Virus record (IMG/VR): IMGVR_UViG_3300029319_000474 | Span: 1-24,970 of that record | Direction: 5' to 3' (one strand) | Source: a virus | DNA: 24,970 bases | Part shown: positions 1 to 7,965 of the stretch, one piece after another | How the letters are laid out: each line of letters starts with the position of its first letter | How positions within the stretch are numbered: the first letter of the stretch is position 1 | The notes under the pieces: generated by a model | Databases searched by the model: none | The model's input: only the letters and a program-made list of their open reading frames with translations | What the model was told of the DNA's origin: nothing | Made by a program: the position numbers and the translations under genes

Positions 1-2
1 AT

Positions 3-728
3 AGGCCTGACTTCTATTTCAACTTGGGAGCGACACAAGACCCAAGAGCCACTTTAATCGGTAATGTACATTATAATAGTAAGACGGGTACTTACTTTTC
101 AGAATCCCTTTTCGTTAAAGCTATTCAAACACCAAATGCGGTTATATTATTAGATGAGTTAACGAGAGCTCATCCAGATGCTTGGAACATCCTTATGACG
201 GTGTTGGATTATGGTCAAAGATATTTGAGATTAGATGAACAAGATGGACAGGGTACGGTTAAAGTGGCTGAGGGTGTTACCTTCGTGGCTACGGCTAATA
301 TCGGTAATGAGTATACGGCAACAAGACAGTTGGATAAGGCTCTGATGGATAGGTTCACTATAGTGGAGATGGATGTATTGAATGATGTGGAAGAACATGG
401 GTTGTTGGAATACATGTTCCCTCATGTGGATAGTAAGGTACTAAAGGATGTAGCTACTATTGCTCACATGACAAGAGTGGAGGCTAATAATGAAACAGCT
501 CGTATCAGTAGTGGTATTAGTACGAGAACCTCTGTTGAGATGGCTGGGTTGTTGTATGATGGGTTTGGATTAGAAGAGAGTGCCAATGTGTGTGTTTATC
601 CCCAATACGACGCCACTGGCGGTGTTGATAGTGAGAGAACCTTTGTGAAACAGATTGTTCAAAAGTTCATTGATGACGGTTCATCGGATGACTTATTCTC
701 TGAAGAAGAGATACAAGAGGCTGTGTAG
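3..728 (+). CDS. cobS: CobS/MoxR-type AAA+ ATPase, 3' part
   Basis: The reading frame is open to the left edge of the window, so the N-terminus and the Walker A loop lie outside. The visible 241 codons hold the second half of an AAA+ core. A Walker B strand ends in LLDELTRAHP, with the acidic DE pair. A following helix reads AWNILMTVLD. Sensor 1 is FVATANIG, and an arginine-finger-like segment reads LDKALMDRF. This arrangement is typical of MoxR/CobS ATPases, and near-identical Walker B wording occurs in the CobS proteins of T4-like marine cyanophages. Family members are ring ATPases that remodel partners carrying a VWA domain. Such a VWA protein with a metalloprotease-like domain lies at 8237-10282, so the two probably act together. 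A role in cobalt chelation is not shown by the sequence. The gene ends just before a strong terminator. Confidence 0.85.
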   Translation, partial: RPDFYFNLGATQDPRATLIGNVHYNSKTGTYFSESLFVKAIQTPNAVILLDELTRAHPDAWNILMTVLDYGQRYLRLDEQDGQGTVKVAEGVTFVATANIGNEYTATRQLDKALMDRFTIVEMDVLNDVEEHGLLEYMFPHVDSKVLKDVATIAHMTRVEANNETARISSGISTRTSVEMAGLLYDGFGLEESANVCVYPQYDATGGVDSERTFVKQIVQKFIDDGSSDDLFSEEEIQEAV

Positions 729-748
729 AGTAGTTCTCTGACGAATAA

Positions 749-774
749 AAGCCCCTCTAAATGAGGGGTTTTTT
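749..774 (+). terminator. Rho-independent terminator after the AAA+ gene
   Basis: The stem CCCCTC (752-757) pairs with GAGGGG (763-768) around a TAAAT loop and is followed by six T residues. A preceding run of A could pair with the T tract, so the hairpin may also stop transcription from the other side. It lies 20 bp after the stop codon of the AAA+ gene. Confidence 0.93.
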
Positions 775-840
775 ATATTGGCTAATACACAACTTGAAAT
801 GGTTTTTCGGTTGACTTAATTATTGTTTTTTGGTCGTCTG

Positions 841-869
841 ATTGACATGCATTTCGTAGTCAATTTTTT
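841..869 (+). other. Inverted repeat with T tract in the 729-968 intergenic gap
   Basis: ATTGAC (841-846) and GTCAAT (859-864) form a perfect 6-bp inverted repeat around 12 bases, followed by T residues to 869. It could be a weak second terminator or a binding site. No coding signal is visible in this 240-bp gap. Apart from this repeat it holds the terminator at 749-774 and the promoter at 913-942. Confidence 0.3.
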
Positions 870-912
870 CACTATAGGGTTAATAGGCTATGTGTTTTAA
901 TTAACAAAAGGC

Positions 913-942
913 TTGACTCATATGTATGTTATTACTTATATT
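913..942 (+). promoter_or_regulatory. Sigma70-type promoter (probable early promoter)
   Basis: TTGACT (913-918), an 18-bp spacer and TATATT (937-942) match the promoter pattern that recurs in this window. It is preceded by AAAAGGC. The expected transcription start near 949 lies after an in-frame ATG at 948, which helps place the real start of the next gene at 969. Confidence 0.75.
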
Positions 943-968
943 ATGATATGAATAAAAGGAGAAATCAA

Positions 969-1379
969 ATGAAATCATTAATGTTATTAATCATTACATC
1001 ATTCATCTTTAGTGAAGAAGTATTTCAATTTGGTGAAAACTCACCTGAAAGAAGATGGGAGAAGATAAGCACATCCATAGAGGTGTTTCAAGGATTGGAG
1101 TCTCATGTTCCAAATATCAAATTAGGAAACATAGAAATCATATACCAAGATTCAAAATACATAGATAAACAATGGGTTTCAACCACCATAATGAAAATTG
1201 ATAATCAATACTACAAAGGTGGTGATTATAGTAAATGGAAAGTAATTAGTTGCAATACATCAGAAATAAGATGTTTAGAACATTGGGAACAAGAAAATTC
1301 CATTAGTGAAAAAGAGGTGGATGAAATCATTAACCCAAATATATTTAAAAGAATTATCAATATATTTAAATTGTTTTAA
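969..1379 (+). CDS. Small exported protein of unknown function
   Basis: The product is 136 residues and I do not recognise its family. It starts with a short N-terminal signal-like stretch (MKSLMLLIITSFIFS) and is otherwise hydrophilic, so export or membrane attachment is likely. The ATG at 969 is preferred over one at 948, because AAAAGGAG (954-961) sits seven bases before it and the promoter at 913-942 would start RNA at about 949. The body has two cysteines about ten residues apart near residue 100 and a hydrophobic, basic C-terminus. It stops three bases before the stop codon of the huge minus-strand gene, with no terminator between them, so the two transcripts should run into each other. 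It is probably an early accessory gene. Confidence 0.7.
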   Translation: MKSLMLLIITSFIFSEEVFQFGENSPERRWEKISTSIEVFQGLESHVPNIKLGNIEIIYQDSKYIDKQWVSTTIMKIDNQYYKGGDYSKWKVISCNTSEIRCLEHWEQENSISEKEVDEIINPNIFKRIINIFKLF

Positions 1380-1382
1380 ACC

Positions 1383-4300
1383 TTATTCCCTACCACCTCT
1401 GTAATCCTCACTTCTCTCATAATATCCTTGAGGTTCTGGACAAGCCTCTTGTTTTCCTACTTCCCAATCATGAATAAAAGGATCTTCTTTATAACATGAT
1501 GTCCAAAATATAGTTGTTAATCTCTCTAACCCATATAATTTATATTCAGGAAAATAAAAACTACCAAATGCTTGTTGATTAGATGCATTTATACTTGGAG
1601 GTCCTGTTACACCATAGTTGTTATACATAAGATGATGTTGACCTAATATTCTAAAATCACCCAAAACATCACAATTCATATCAATAGAGTTCTCCGCAAG
1701 GAATCCATGATTCAACCAACCCAATTCAATTTCATCACTATTATAATTACAACTTGGTTGGCCTTGTTGCCACATATCATATACATTTATCCAACCAGAT
1801 GAAGTACCTACATAATCAGGTGGTCTTGAATCTCCTGGTTGATATGCTGTTTGAAAATTACGAGGTTGTGGCCACATATTACATTTACAACATTTGTAAC
1901 AATTCTCACCAGATGTATCTATATCCCATAATCCAGGATGAGGTTGATCCCAATCAACAGTTTGAAAACCTGGTGCTGGAATAAATTCACCAGTTTGAGT
2001 ATCATGATATCCATTACCCTCTTGACAACATCCTGTTACCCCATTACCATCGTCATCTACAATGAGTTGACCAGCTTTATTATAAACATCATGAGTTAAA
2101 TAATGCCATCCTTCACCGTATTGATTACACATATGTACCATCACAACTGACATATCACCACCAAACACATAAGGATCTAAATCATTTTCATTAGATCCAT
2201 CATTAGTTGGTGGAGGACAATAAAAAGAAAAATCATGTAATCGATTATTTTTATTTCCAAAATCACATTGACATGGGTGTACATTTTCAAATGCATTAGC
2301 ACTACACTCTCTAAACGCCTCCATGGTGGCTTGTTGGTTATAAGGACCTTTTACAGCAGTATAGTATCTTGTACCAAATTCTCCATGTTCATTTGTGTCA
2401 TCAGTACATTGTCCACATGAATTTATAACATGTTGACAATTACATGGATTACCCTTATCAGTGATTTGTAAACGTGACATTGAATTTTGGTCACCAAAAG
2501 GATAAAATCCACCTTCCACACCACCTGGCCATATTTCATTTGATATATCTATGGGATGATACCACTCTGGATTAAACAACCACTCTGGAGTGTATTCCAC
2601 TAAAGAATCATAATTATAACCACCACTCCAATTAACATGTGCGAATCCTGATGATTGTGGATATACATTTTTACATTCAAAGCTTTCCATTACTGGTTCA
2701 TTCATCGCTCTATTTCTACAATAACTGAAATGCATTTCATTTTTACTTGCCATAGAGTACATTGAACCTGGATTAAAATTAATCACCTCTCCTGTATATG
2801 TACAAGAAGATACAGGAATACCAGCTTCAATACAAACTATATCCACATACTTGTCACATGTTAAGTCACCTTTACAATCATAATTTTTAAAACCCTCTTC
2901 TGGTATTTCATTATCCCAAAATCCATCTCCATCACCATCACCCATACATGGTTTTGGAGACATTCCATCAGGACCACTACCACCACAACAAGGGTCTCTA
3001 TGAAATCCAGGAGTACTTGGATCATCACCAACATCTCCATGTCCATGAGTTATTAGGCTTTCATCTATTTCTGTACTTGGATCATCCTCACCTGAATATT
3101 CTATATATCCCTCATCAATGTATGTACATCCTAACGCTTCACATTGTTCTTTATCTGTAATTTCTATAGGATTAAAACTTCCATCAGTACAAGATGGTAA
3201 GGGAGAAGCATTATCTCTACATCCAGCTGGATTGTTTATACCTGAACAATCTTCAACTAAACTCCATGGTACATGTGCTAGATTTTCAAATTGACAATCA
3301 GTGCCATCAGGACACCTATATATTAAAAGTAGAGGATCAAGTTGACAAGTCCCTCCATTTATACACCATCTAACAGGATCCATTATGAAATTACCTTGAG
3401 CATCAAATGCATTTTCATAACAACACACCTCTTCCGCACATCTCCCATATGTTTTATCATGACGCCAATGTTTACATCCAACACAATATGATTTACATGC
3501 ATCAGGATGTCCATCACCATCTTCATCACCACTACATACAGCTATTGGTTCACCATTTGAATGCCACATACCATTACGAAAATCAGGATAATTAATATCA
3601 TACAAATGTTTGTTATAACTCATAGACGCCTGATCACAACACACTTGTGTTAAGTTTTCAGGTTCTGGTGGTATATAATTTTCACAACAATAGTTATCAT
3701 CACTACCATCACACGCTATACAACACGCTCTTTCATATAATGGACTATAATTATCATAGTCTGGATCTGTACATCCCGTAAGTTCTATACATGCTGGGTC
3801 TACACCAAATCTACTACTTACACAATACCCTCCTGTAGTTCCAACTTCCACACATTTTCCTAATGGTCTAGTTCCCATAAATACATTATTTGAATCATAA
3901 ACAGGATCTACTCCACAAGAATCATCTATCCATGGTAAACATGATGAACCATTTAAAGGACCTCCTTGACATTGATACATTGGTTCAGTACCAAAACATT
4001 CACATTCACAAAACGCTGGGTCTTGATAACAAGCACAATCACGAACAGAATTACATTCTTCATCATCCACAGCTATCACTGGTGGTATTTCGAACTGACA
4101 AGTTCCATTATCACATGGTGCGTTTGGATCATAATTAGTAGCTGTTGGTTCTGTACACCCACAACAATAATCAGTGTCATTCGCATCAAATCCAGTTTCA
4201 CCACCTATACACCCACAAAACTCTGATACGAATGCCTCTCCATTGGAATCACCATTACAATCTGGACATCCATTAAGTGGGAATGAATTAAAATCATTTG

Positions 4301-5495
4301 GTTGTAAACACAAACTACCATTGTAACCTTCTGGTGGGTGGTCACAATATATACAAAATTCTCCTTGATATGAATGAGTTTCACAAACACTTTCAGTTAC
4401 AATTCCAAACTGTCCTAATTCTTGTAATAATTCACAAGGTATTTCCGGATCCTCTGCACATCTACCATTATCAGGATCAATAATACATGGTTGTAATTCT
4501 CCATCCACATTGAGATAATTTTGAGTTTCACAATATGTTATAGCTGATGTAACACAAACATTAGCGAACCACCATGCCAAACTATCTATATTATTTAAAT
4601 TACTTATTCCTCCAGTTGAAAAATCATTATAATCATCACATGAGGTTGCGGGTCTATTACCATCATATAATTCTTCACAACTAGCTCCCAATACATAACA
4701 TCTTGGATCTTTTCTACAACTATGTGTATCGCTTCCATATTCAAAACAATATGTATAACAAGCATATCCAATACAACCATTCTCTGGACCACCTGGTCTA
4801 TAATCTATTTCTTCAAGTGCTGGATAGCGTTCTGCATCACATGGTTCATTAAAAGTTCCAATTCCTTGAACGATTCCACCTGGCTCCCACCTACATCTTG
4901 GATCTGAATAACATGCGTTGGGACAAGAACATATAAAACTATATGGGTCATCATTAAACCATTGTGCAGTTATTGGTGCTCCAGGACTTGAATTATCTGG
5001 AGCATATATGAGATTTCTGTCATTTCCATATACATCTGCGCAACCACCGGGTTGAGCTCCCCATATACCACCATTTTCAGTATAAGGAAATGCTGATTCA
5101 AACCCATCATCAATATCCATATATCCAACAATTCTATATCCATATCCAATACCATCTATGATTTGGTCTTCAAAATCACCTGGAATTACCATTGGTGGTG
5201 TATTACAATATGTATCATTATTTCTATCTATTCTTGCACCATCTCTAAGTGATGTATCAGTTGGTCTTGATGGTGTAGATGGTCGTGTTGGTTGAACAGT
5301 CAATGGTATAGATGGACGTGTTGGTTGTATTATTTGATTATCTTCACTTGATACTCTTCTTGATTCAACGTCACCACTTGATGTTTTTCGTATAAATTCA
5401 CTTGTGCCATCCATATAAGTAATTACACGACTATTAGTTCTACTATCAAATCTAATCGACTTGATTTGTCGACTATTGTTTCTTCCATTGGCCAT
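1383..5495 (-). CDS. Giant cysteine-rich putative virion adhesin or fibre protein
   Basis: The product is 1370 residues, and this is the only gene of the window on the minus strand. I chose the ATG at 5495 because TAGGAAA lies nine bases upstream; an in-frame TTG at 5525 has no such support. About 96 cysteines are spread from residue 97 to near the C-terminus, often as CC, CxC or CxxC pairs. The first 95 residues lack cysteine and are basic and Pro/Thr/Ser-rich (PTRPS repeats). Near residue 445 is one GCTEPTATNYDP unit, a calcium or adhesion-like repeat known from marine Bacteroidetes surface proteins and some phage structural proteins. A diverged unit (GCTDPDYDNYSP) follows later. Asp/Gly runs such as DEDGDG (about 655) and DGDGDG (about 850) look like calcium loops. 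No signal peptide or membrane segment is visible. A tail fibre or adhesin stabilised by calcium or disulfides is the best inference; the exact role is unknown. Confidence 0.75.
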   Translation of the reverse strand: MANGRNNSRQIKSIRFDSRTNSRVITYMDGTSEFIRKTSSGDVESRRVSSEDNQIIQPTRPSIPLTVQPTRPSTPSRPTDTSLRDGARIDRNNDTYCNTPPMVIPGDFEDQIIDGIGYGYRIVGYMDIDDGFESAFPYTENGGIWGAQPGGCADVYGNDRNLIYAPDNSSPGAPITAQWFNDDPYSFICSCPNACYSDPRCRWEPGGIVQGIGTFNEPCDAERYPALEEIDYRPGGPENGCIGYACYTYCFEYGSDTHSCRKDPRCYVLGASCEELYDGNRPATSCDDYNDFSTGGISNLNNIDSLAWWFANVCVTSAITYCETQNYLNVDGELQPCIIDPDNGRCAEDPEIPCELLQELGQFGIVTESVCETHSYQGEFCIYCDHPPEGYNGSLCLQPNDFNSFPLNGCPDCNGDSNGEAFVSEFCGCIGGETGFDANDTDYCCGCTEPTATNYDPNAPCDNGTCQFEIPPVIAVDDEECNSVRDCACYQDPAFCECECFGTEPMYQCQGGPLNGSSCLPWIDDSCGVDPVYDSNNVFMGTRPLGKCVEVGTTGGYCVSSRFGVDPACIELTGCTDPDYDNYSPLYERACCIACDGSDDNYCCENYIPPEPENLTQVCCDQASMSYNKHLYDINYPDFRNGMWHSNGEPIAVCSGDEDGDGHPDACKSYCVGCKHWRHDKTYGRCAEEVCCYENAFDAQGNFIMDPVRWCINGGTCQLDPLLLIYRCPDGTDCQFENLAHVPWSLVEDCSGINNPAGCRDNASPLPSCTDGSFNPIEITDKEQCEALGCTYIDEGYIEYSGEDDPSTEIDESLITHGHGDVGDDPSTPGFHRDPCCGGSGPDGMSPKPCMGDGDGDGFWDNEIPEEGFKNYDCKGDLTCDKYVDIVCIEAGIPVSSCTYTGEVINFNPGSMYSMASKNEMHFSYCRNRAMNEPVMESFECKNVYPQSSGFAHVNWSGGYNYDSLVEYTPEWLFNPEWYHPIDISNEIWPGGVEGGFYPFGDQNSMSRLQITDKGNPCNCQHVINSCGQCTDDTNEHGEFGTRYYTAVKGPYNQQATMEAFRECSANAFENVHPCQCDFGNKNNRLHDFSFYCPPPTNDGSNENDLDPYVFGGDMSVVMVHMCNQYGEGWHYLTHDVYNKAGQLIVDDDGNGVTGCCQEGNGYHDTQTGEFIPAPGFQTVDWDQPHPGLWDIDTSGENCYKCCKCNMWPQPRNFQTAYQPGDSRPPDYVGTSSGWINVYDMWQQGQPSCNYNSDEIELGWLNHGFLAENSIDMNCDVLGDFRILGQHHLMYNNYGVTGPPSINASNQQAFGSFYFPEYKLYGLERLTTIFWTSCYKEDPFIHDWEVGKQEACPEPQGYYERSEDYRGGRE

Positions 5496-5526
5496 AGGGT
5501 GGTTTCCTAAATTATAATTATTCAAA

Positions 5527-5536
5527 TATAAATATA
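5527..5536 (-). promoter_or_regulatory. Candidate late promoter for the cysteine-rich gene
   Basis: Read on the minus strand this is TATATTTATA, the same motif found before several plus-strand genes. It lies 31 bases before the ATG at 5495. Its presence before the only minus-strand gene, in the matching orientation, supports a functional promoter. On the plus strand the same bases read TATAAATATA, so orientation cannot be proved by eye. Confidence 0.5.
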
Positions 5537-5558
5537 TAAAAAAAAAATAAAAAAAAGC

Positions 5559-5588
5559 TTGACTTGATTGTATTTTTATTCTTATATT
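5559..5588 (+). promoter_or_regulatory. Sigma70-type promoter
   Basis: TTGACT (5559-5564), an 18-bp spacer and TATATT (5583-5588) are present, followed by ATAG. An A-rich run ends in AAAAAAGC immediately before the -35 box and may act as an UP element. The ATG of the next gene lies 26 bases after the -10 box, with AAGGAG between. Confidence 0.85.
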
Positions 5589-5613
5589 ATAGGGTAAAGA
5601 AAAGGAGAAATAA

Positions 5614-5958
5614 ATGAGTAAATATAGTACGAGTATTAATTACATTGATTTAGAAAGCGTTGGTTCTACTGTAACTAAAGAAGGTATGGTGTTTCCAATA
5701 GACATATATGAAATACCTGAAACTGCGAGTGACGCAGAAGAACTAATGGGTGTTAATGTATTTGAAACAACTGATGAATGGATTGAGAATTTAAGTGTTG
5801 ATGATTTGATAGAGTTGGTTAATTTTTTAGATAATCATATGGCTTATGATGTGGATAATCCAAGTATGATTCATGGTGGTTATACAGAGTGGAGAAATCA
5901 GATTTGGGAACATTGGGAAGATGTGAATAACCACTATGTTAATTTGGAGGCTATATAA
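5614..5958 (+). CDS. Hypothetical acidic protein
   Basis: The product is 114 residues and strongly acidic. It has no membrane segment and no motif that I can assign to an enzyme. The segment VGSTVTKEGMVFP near residue 16 resembles short hypothetical proteins common in T4-like marine phages, but that is recollection, not a search. The ATG at 5614 follows AAAGGAGAAATAA directly downstream of a clear promoter, so the start is secure. Its stop codon TAA overlaps the ATG of the next gene by one base, which implies coupled translation. It is the first gene of a short early-type operon (5614-6278). Confidence 0.8.
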   Translation: MSKYSTSINYIDLESVGSTVTKEGMVFPIDIYEIPETASDAEELMGVNVFETTDEWIENLSVDDLIELVNFLDNHMAYDVDNPSMIHGGYTEWRNQIWEHWEDVNNHYVNLEAI

Positions 5959-6062
5959 TGACATGTGATAAATGTGGTAAAAAACATGATGTAGTTCCTA
6001 ATAACTATGCTCATTATAAAGGTAAAAATTATTGTAATTGGTATTGTGCAAAGAAAGGATAA
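5958..6062 (+). CDS. Tiny zinc-binding protein, 34 residues
   Basis: This small ORF starts with ATG at 5958, overlapping the previous stop by one base. TTTGGAGG (5943-5950) sits seven bases upstream. The product has a CDKCGKKH knuckle at residues 3-10 and a second pair in NYCNWYCAKKG near residues 25-34. The spacing CxxC...CxxxC suggests a single small zinc ribbon. No partner or nucleic-acid target can be read from the sequence. The tight packing between two genes and the good ribosome-binding site make it likely to be expressed despite its size. It could act as a small regulator or protein-binding module. Confidence 0.75.
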   Translation: MTCDKCGKKHDVVPNNYAHYKGKNYCNWYCAKKG

Positions 6063-6065
6063 TAT

Positions 6066-6278
6066 ATGACATTCATGTACACTTGGAAAATACCTAATAA
6101 TGATGATGATATAAAAGTAGAATACTGCTTTTCATCTGTAGATAATTGTATCAAAATTGTAGAGATGTGGGTTAATGGTAAACACCATAGTTGGAGTTGG
6201 GTTCCTGATAAAGGTAAAAATACTTTAATGGGATTGTTGGAAAAACACTATCATGGTGTGGGTGGTGTTGTGGCTTAA
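6066..6278 (+). CDS. Hypothetical protein, 70 residues
   Basis: This is the third gene of the 5614-6278 operon. It starts three bases after the previous stop, with AAAGGA about eight bases before the ATG. The product is small and soluble. It is rich in Trp and His in its second half (NGKHHSWSWVP, then EKHYHGVGG). I do not recognise the family. The His-rich tail might bind metal, but nothing proves this. No terminator follows; a new promoter begins at 6311. Confidence 0.7.
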   Translation: MTFMYTWKIPNNDDDIKVEYCFSSVDNCIKIVEMWVNGKHHSWSWVPDKGKNTLMGLLEKHYHGVGGVVA

Positions 6279-6310
6279 GGTGGTTGTTACAAATTGTTAC
6301 AATTAAGTCT

Positions 6311-6340
6311 TTGGATATGTGGTTCAACTATCCTTATATT
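6311..6340 (+). promoter_or_regulatory. Sigma70-type promoter
   Basis: TTGGAT (6311-6316), an 18-bp spacer and TATATT (6335-6340) are present. The downstream sequence through the ribosome-binding site is almost identical to that after the promoter at 5559, which suggests a duplicated promoter and leader cassette. It lacks the A-rich run before the -35 box. Confidence 0.75.
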
Positions 6341-6366
6341 ATAGTGTAAAGAAAAGGAGAAATTAA

Positions 6367-6699
6367 ATGATTAACAATATAGAGCCAGAAATTATTAAAA
6401 CAAAAGATTACAATACAGCGATGAATAGTTTCATCACTCATATGAATCAAAATTGTAATAAAGATGGTTATTATAATTTTACCATTAATAAAGGTCGTAG
6501 GTTTGATAAGGTGGTTACCAATAGTCCTGGCAGTAGGAGTGTTCATTGTTTTGTAGAAAAAGAAACAGGACATATATTCAAACCAGCTGGTTGGAATGCA
6601 CCACAATTGAAAACCAACATTCCTGTTCGTGGTTCAATTTATGAAATCAATAGTTATAAAAACGCCGACCCTCATGGTGGTTGGTTGTATTTAAGATAA
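6367..6699 (+). CDS. Conserved hypothetical phage protein
   Basis: The product is 110 residues. The middle, with RSVHCFVEKETGHIFKPAGW, strongly resembles a short family of conserved hypothetical proteins that I recall from T4-like cyanophages, where the same spot reads roughly as RSVHAFVD...G..YK.A.W. No catalytic motif is evident and there is no signal or membrane segment. The ATG at 6367 follows AAAGGAGAAATTAA directly behind a promoter. A next gene with its own AAGGAG starts 12 bases downstream, so the two form an operon. Function is unknown. Confidence 0.75.
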   Translation: MINNIEPEIIKTKDYNTAMNSFITHMNQNCNKDGYYNFTINKGRRFDKVVTNSPGSRSVHCFVEKETGHIFKPAGWNAPQLKTNIPVRGSIYEINSYKNADPHGGWLYLR

Positions 6700-6711
6700 G
6701 GAGAATTATTA

Positions 6712-7035
6712 ATGTCATTTTTATCAGTATCAGTATCAGAAACAAGAAGAAGAATGCGAGAGAAAGCTGAAGAAGAGGTTAAGAAAAAACCAGCTAAATT
6801 GGAAAAAAATAAAAAAGCTGTATTAAAGATGTCCATAGTGGGTAAGTTATTACAATTAAAGTATCGCATAAATGAAACTGCAAAAGAAGAGAATGGTTGG
6901 AGTGATGATATGTCAAGTCACAAATCTTGGATTATGACTTTGATATCAGATGTTAGAAAAAATAATTTAACTAAATTGGCTAGAGAAGATGTACAAGTGT
7001 GTAATAAATTGTGGAAATTATATAACGTGAAATAA
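6712..7035 (+). CDS. Hypothetical basic helical protein
   Basis: The product is 107 residues and Lys/Glu-rich. A long charged helix from about residue 12 to 37 (repeated RRR, EEEVKKK and KNKK blocks) is followed by a more mixed domain with several Trp and Leu. It could bind nucleic acid or form a coiled coil; I cannot assign a family. The ribosome-binding site AAGGAGAA lies about nine bases before ATG 6712. It is the second gene behind the promoter at 6311. An AT-rich gap of 114 bp with no obvious hairpin separates it from the next unit. Confidence 0.7.
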   Translation: MSFLSVSVSETRRRMREKAEEEVKKKPAKLEKNKKAVLKMSIVGKLLQLKYRINETAKEENGWSDDMSSHKSWIMTLISDVRKNNLTKLAREDVQVCNKLWKLYNVK

Positions 7036-7117
7036 ATACATATATACCTTAACAAAAAATAAAAAATTTTTCCAAAAAATCAATTTGATGTAAAACACTC
7101 TTTTTGATTTACTCAAT

Positions 7118-7127
7118 GATATTTATA
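7118..7127 (+). promoter_or_regulatory. Candidate late promoter (GATATTTATA)
   Basis: GATATTTATA lies 22 bases before the ATG at 7150. It matches the motif seen before the PhoH gene and the first baseplate gene. No good -35 hexamer is visible, as expected for T4-type late promoters, which have only a -10-like element. Confidence 0.5.
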
Positions 7128-7149
7128 ATAAAGAACAAGTGGAGTTATT

Positions 7150-7689
7150 ATGAAATATAAAATCATACCAGAAGATGTAATTAAAAGTCTCGTTGAGTTT
7201 TTAGATGATGTACAATCAGAAGCAGCTGAAACCAAAAACTCACCTAAAGAATTAGAGAGAATAAATTTCTGTAGTTGGGCTATATCTCAACTCATCAATA
7301 GTACAAGAGCATACAAAGCTGAAGATGAAGAAAGGCCAGCAACTAAAGATGAAAAATGGGATATAATAGATGAATATTTTTTAGATTTTCAATTACCAGA
7401 AGACATGACTAAAAAAGAAATTAACAAAATGATGAATCAATTTGAGGGATTCTTTAAAGGTTGGGATAAGAAATATAAAGAAACCAAACATACCAACACG
7501 GGTAAAAAGAAACAAACATTAAAACAATTTAGAAATAATCTCTTGAAAGATGATGAATTAACACCACAAGAAAAGTTTGAATTGTACTATGATGAATATA
7601 AAAAAAATAAAAACAAACCAATAAGTTTAGACAGTATGTTGAAAAAAATTGGAATACGTAAATCGAGTGGTGGTTCAGATACACACTAA
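7150..7689 (+). CDS. Hypothetical charged helical protein
   Basis: The product is 179 residues, mostly helical by composition, and rich in Lys, Glu and Asp. Trp residues lie near 39, 69 and 103. It has no membrane segment, cysteine cluster or enzyme motif that I recognise. GTGGAG sits before ATG 7150, behind a late-type motif. The C-terminus (SLDSMLKKIGIRKSSGGS) is a basic tail. It is probably expressed late together with the small zinc-ribbon gene 17 bp downstream. It could be a structural or assembly protein, but this is inferred from the promoter only. Confidence 0.7.
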   Translation: MKYKIIPEDVIKSLVEFLDDVQSEAAETKNSPKELERINFCSWAISQLINSTRAYKAEDEERPATKDEKWDIIDEYFLDFQLPEDMTKKEINKMMNQFEGFFKGWDKKYKETKHTNTGKKKQTLKQFRNNLLKDDELTPQEKFELYYDEYKKNKNKPISLDSMLKKIGIRKSSGGSDTH

Positions 7690-7706
7690 TGTAATAAAGG
7701 TTACAA

Positions 7707-7925
7707 ATGGCTAAAAAGAAATCAAGTATATGTTTATCTTGTGGACATGATTTTGATGAAGAATATTATCACATCAACCCACCCATAACTAAAGATGACA
7801 AATATGATGTAAAATTAACAAAAGAATATTGTGAAGAACAATCATTAAAATACAATCATAAAAATTGTAAACCTATTTGGTGTGATGATTGTCAACTTTT
7901 AATGGGTTATTTAGTAGACTACTAA
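7707..7925 (+). CDS. Small zinc-ribbon protein
   Basis: The product is 72 residues. CLSCGHDF near residue 9 and a later set of cysteines (YCEEQS, NCKPIWCDDCQ) give a CxxC...CxxC pattern typical of a zinc ribbon, with about 45 residues between the knuckles. The start follows AAAGG at a normal distance. It lies 17 bp after the previous gene and probably shares its transcript. Function is unknown; transcription or protein contacts are common roles for such ribbons. Confidence 0.7.
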   Translation: MAKKKSSICLSCGHDFDEEYYHINPPITKDDKYDVKLTKEYCEEQSLKYNHKNCKPIWCDDCQLLMGYLVDY

Positions 7926-7935
7926 TTATTATAGC

Positions 7936-7965
7936 GTTTCCTATATATTTATTAATATGGGAAAC
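7936..7965 (+). promoter_or_regulatory. Hairpin enclosing a start codon
   Basis: GTTTCCTATAT (7936-7946) pairs with ATATGGGAAAC (7955-7965) over 11 bp with one G-T pair and an eight-base loop. The ATG at 7957 lies inside the 3' arm. No T tract follows, so it does not look like a terminator. It could block initiation at the downstream ORF. Confidence 0.5.

Noticed and set aside
811-840. Another TTGACT at 811 as a promoter
   Set aside because: There is no -10-like hexamer at 17-19 bp; the spacing rule seen at seven other sites is not met.
870-879. CACTATAGGG, identical to the core of a T7 promoter
   Set aside because: The upstream half of the T7 promoter is missing, no T7-type RNA polymerase is seen, and the match is only ten bases.
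3890-4483. Plus-strand ORFs rich in His, Asn and Tyr inside the cysteine-rich gene
   Set aside because: They are shadows of the minus-strand gene, with repetitive odd composition and no ribosome-binding sites.
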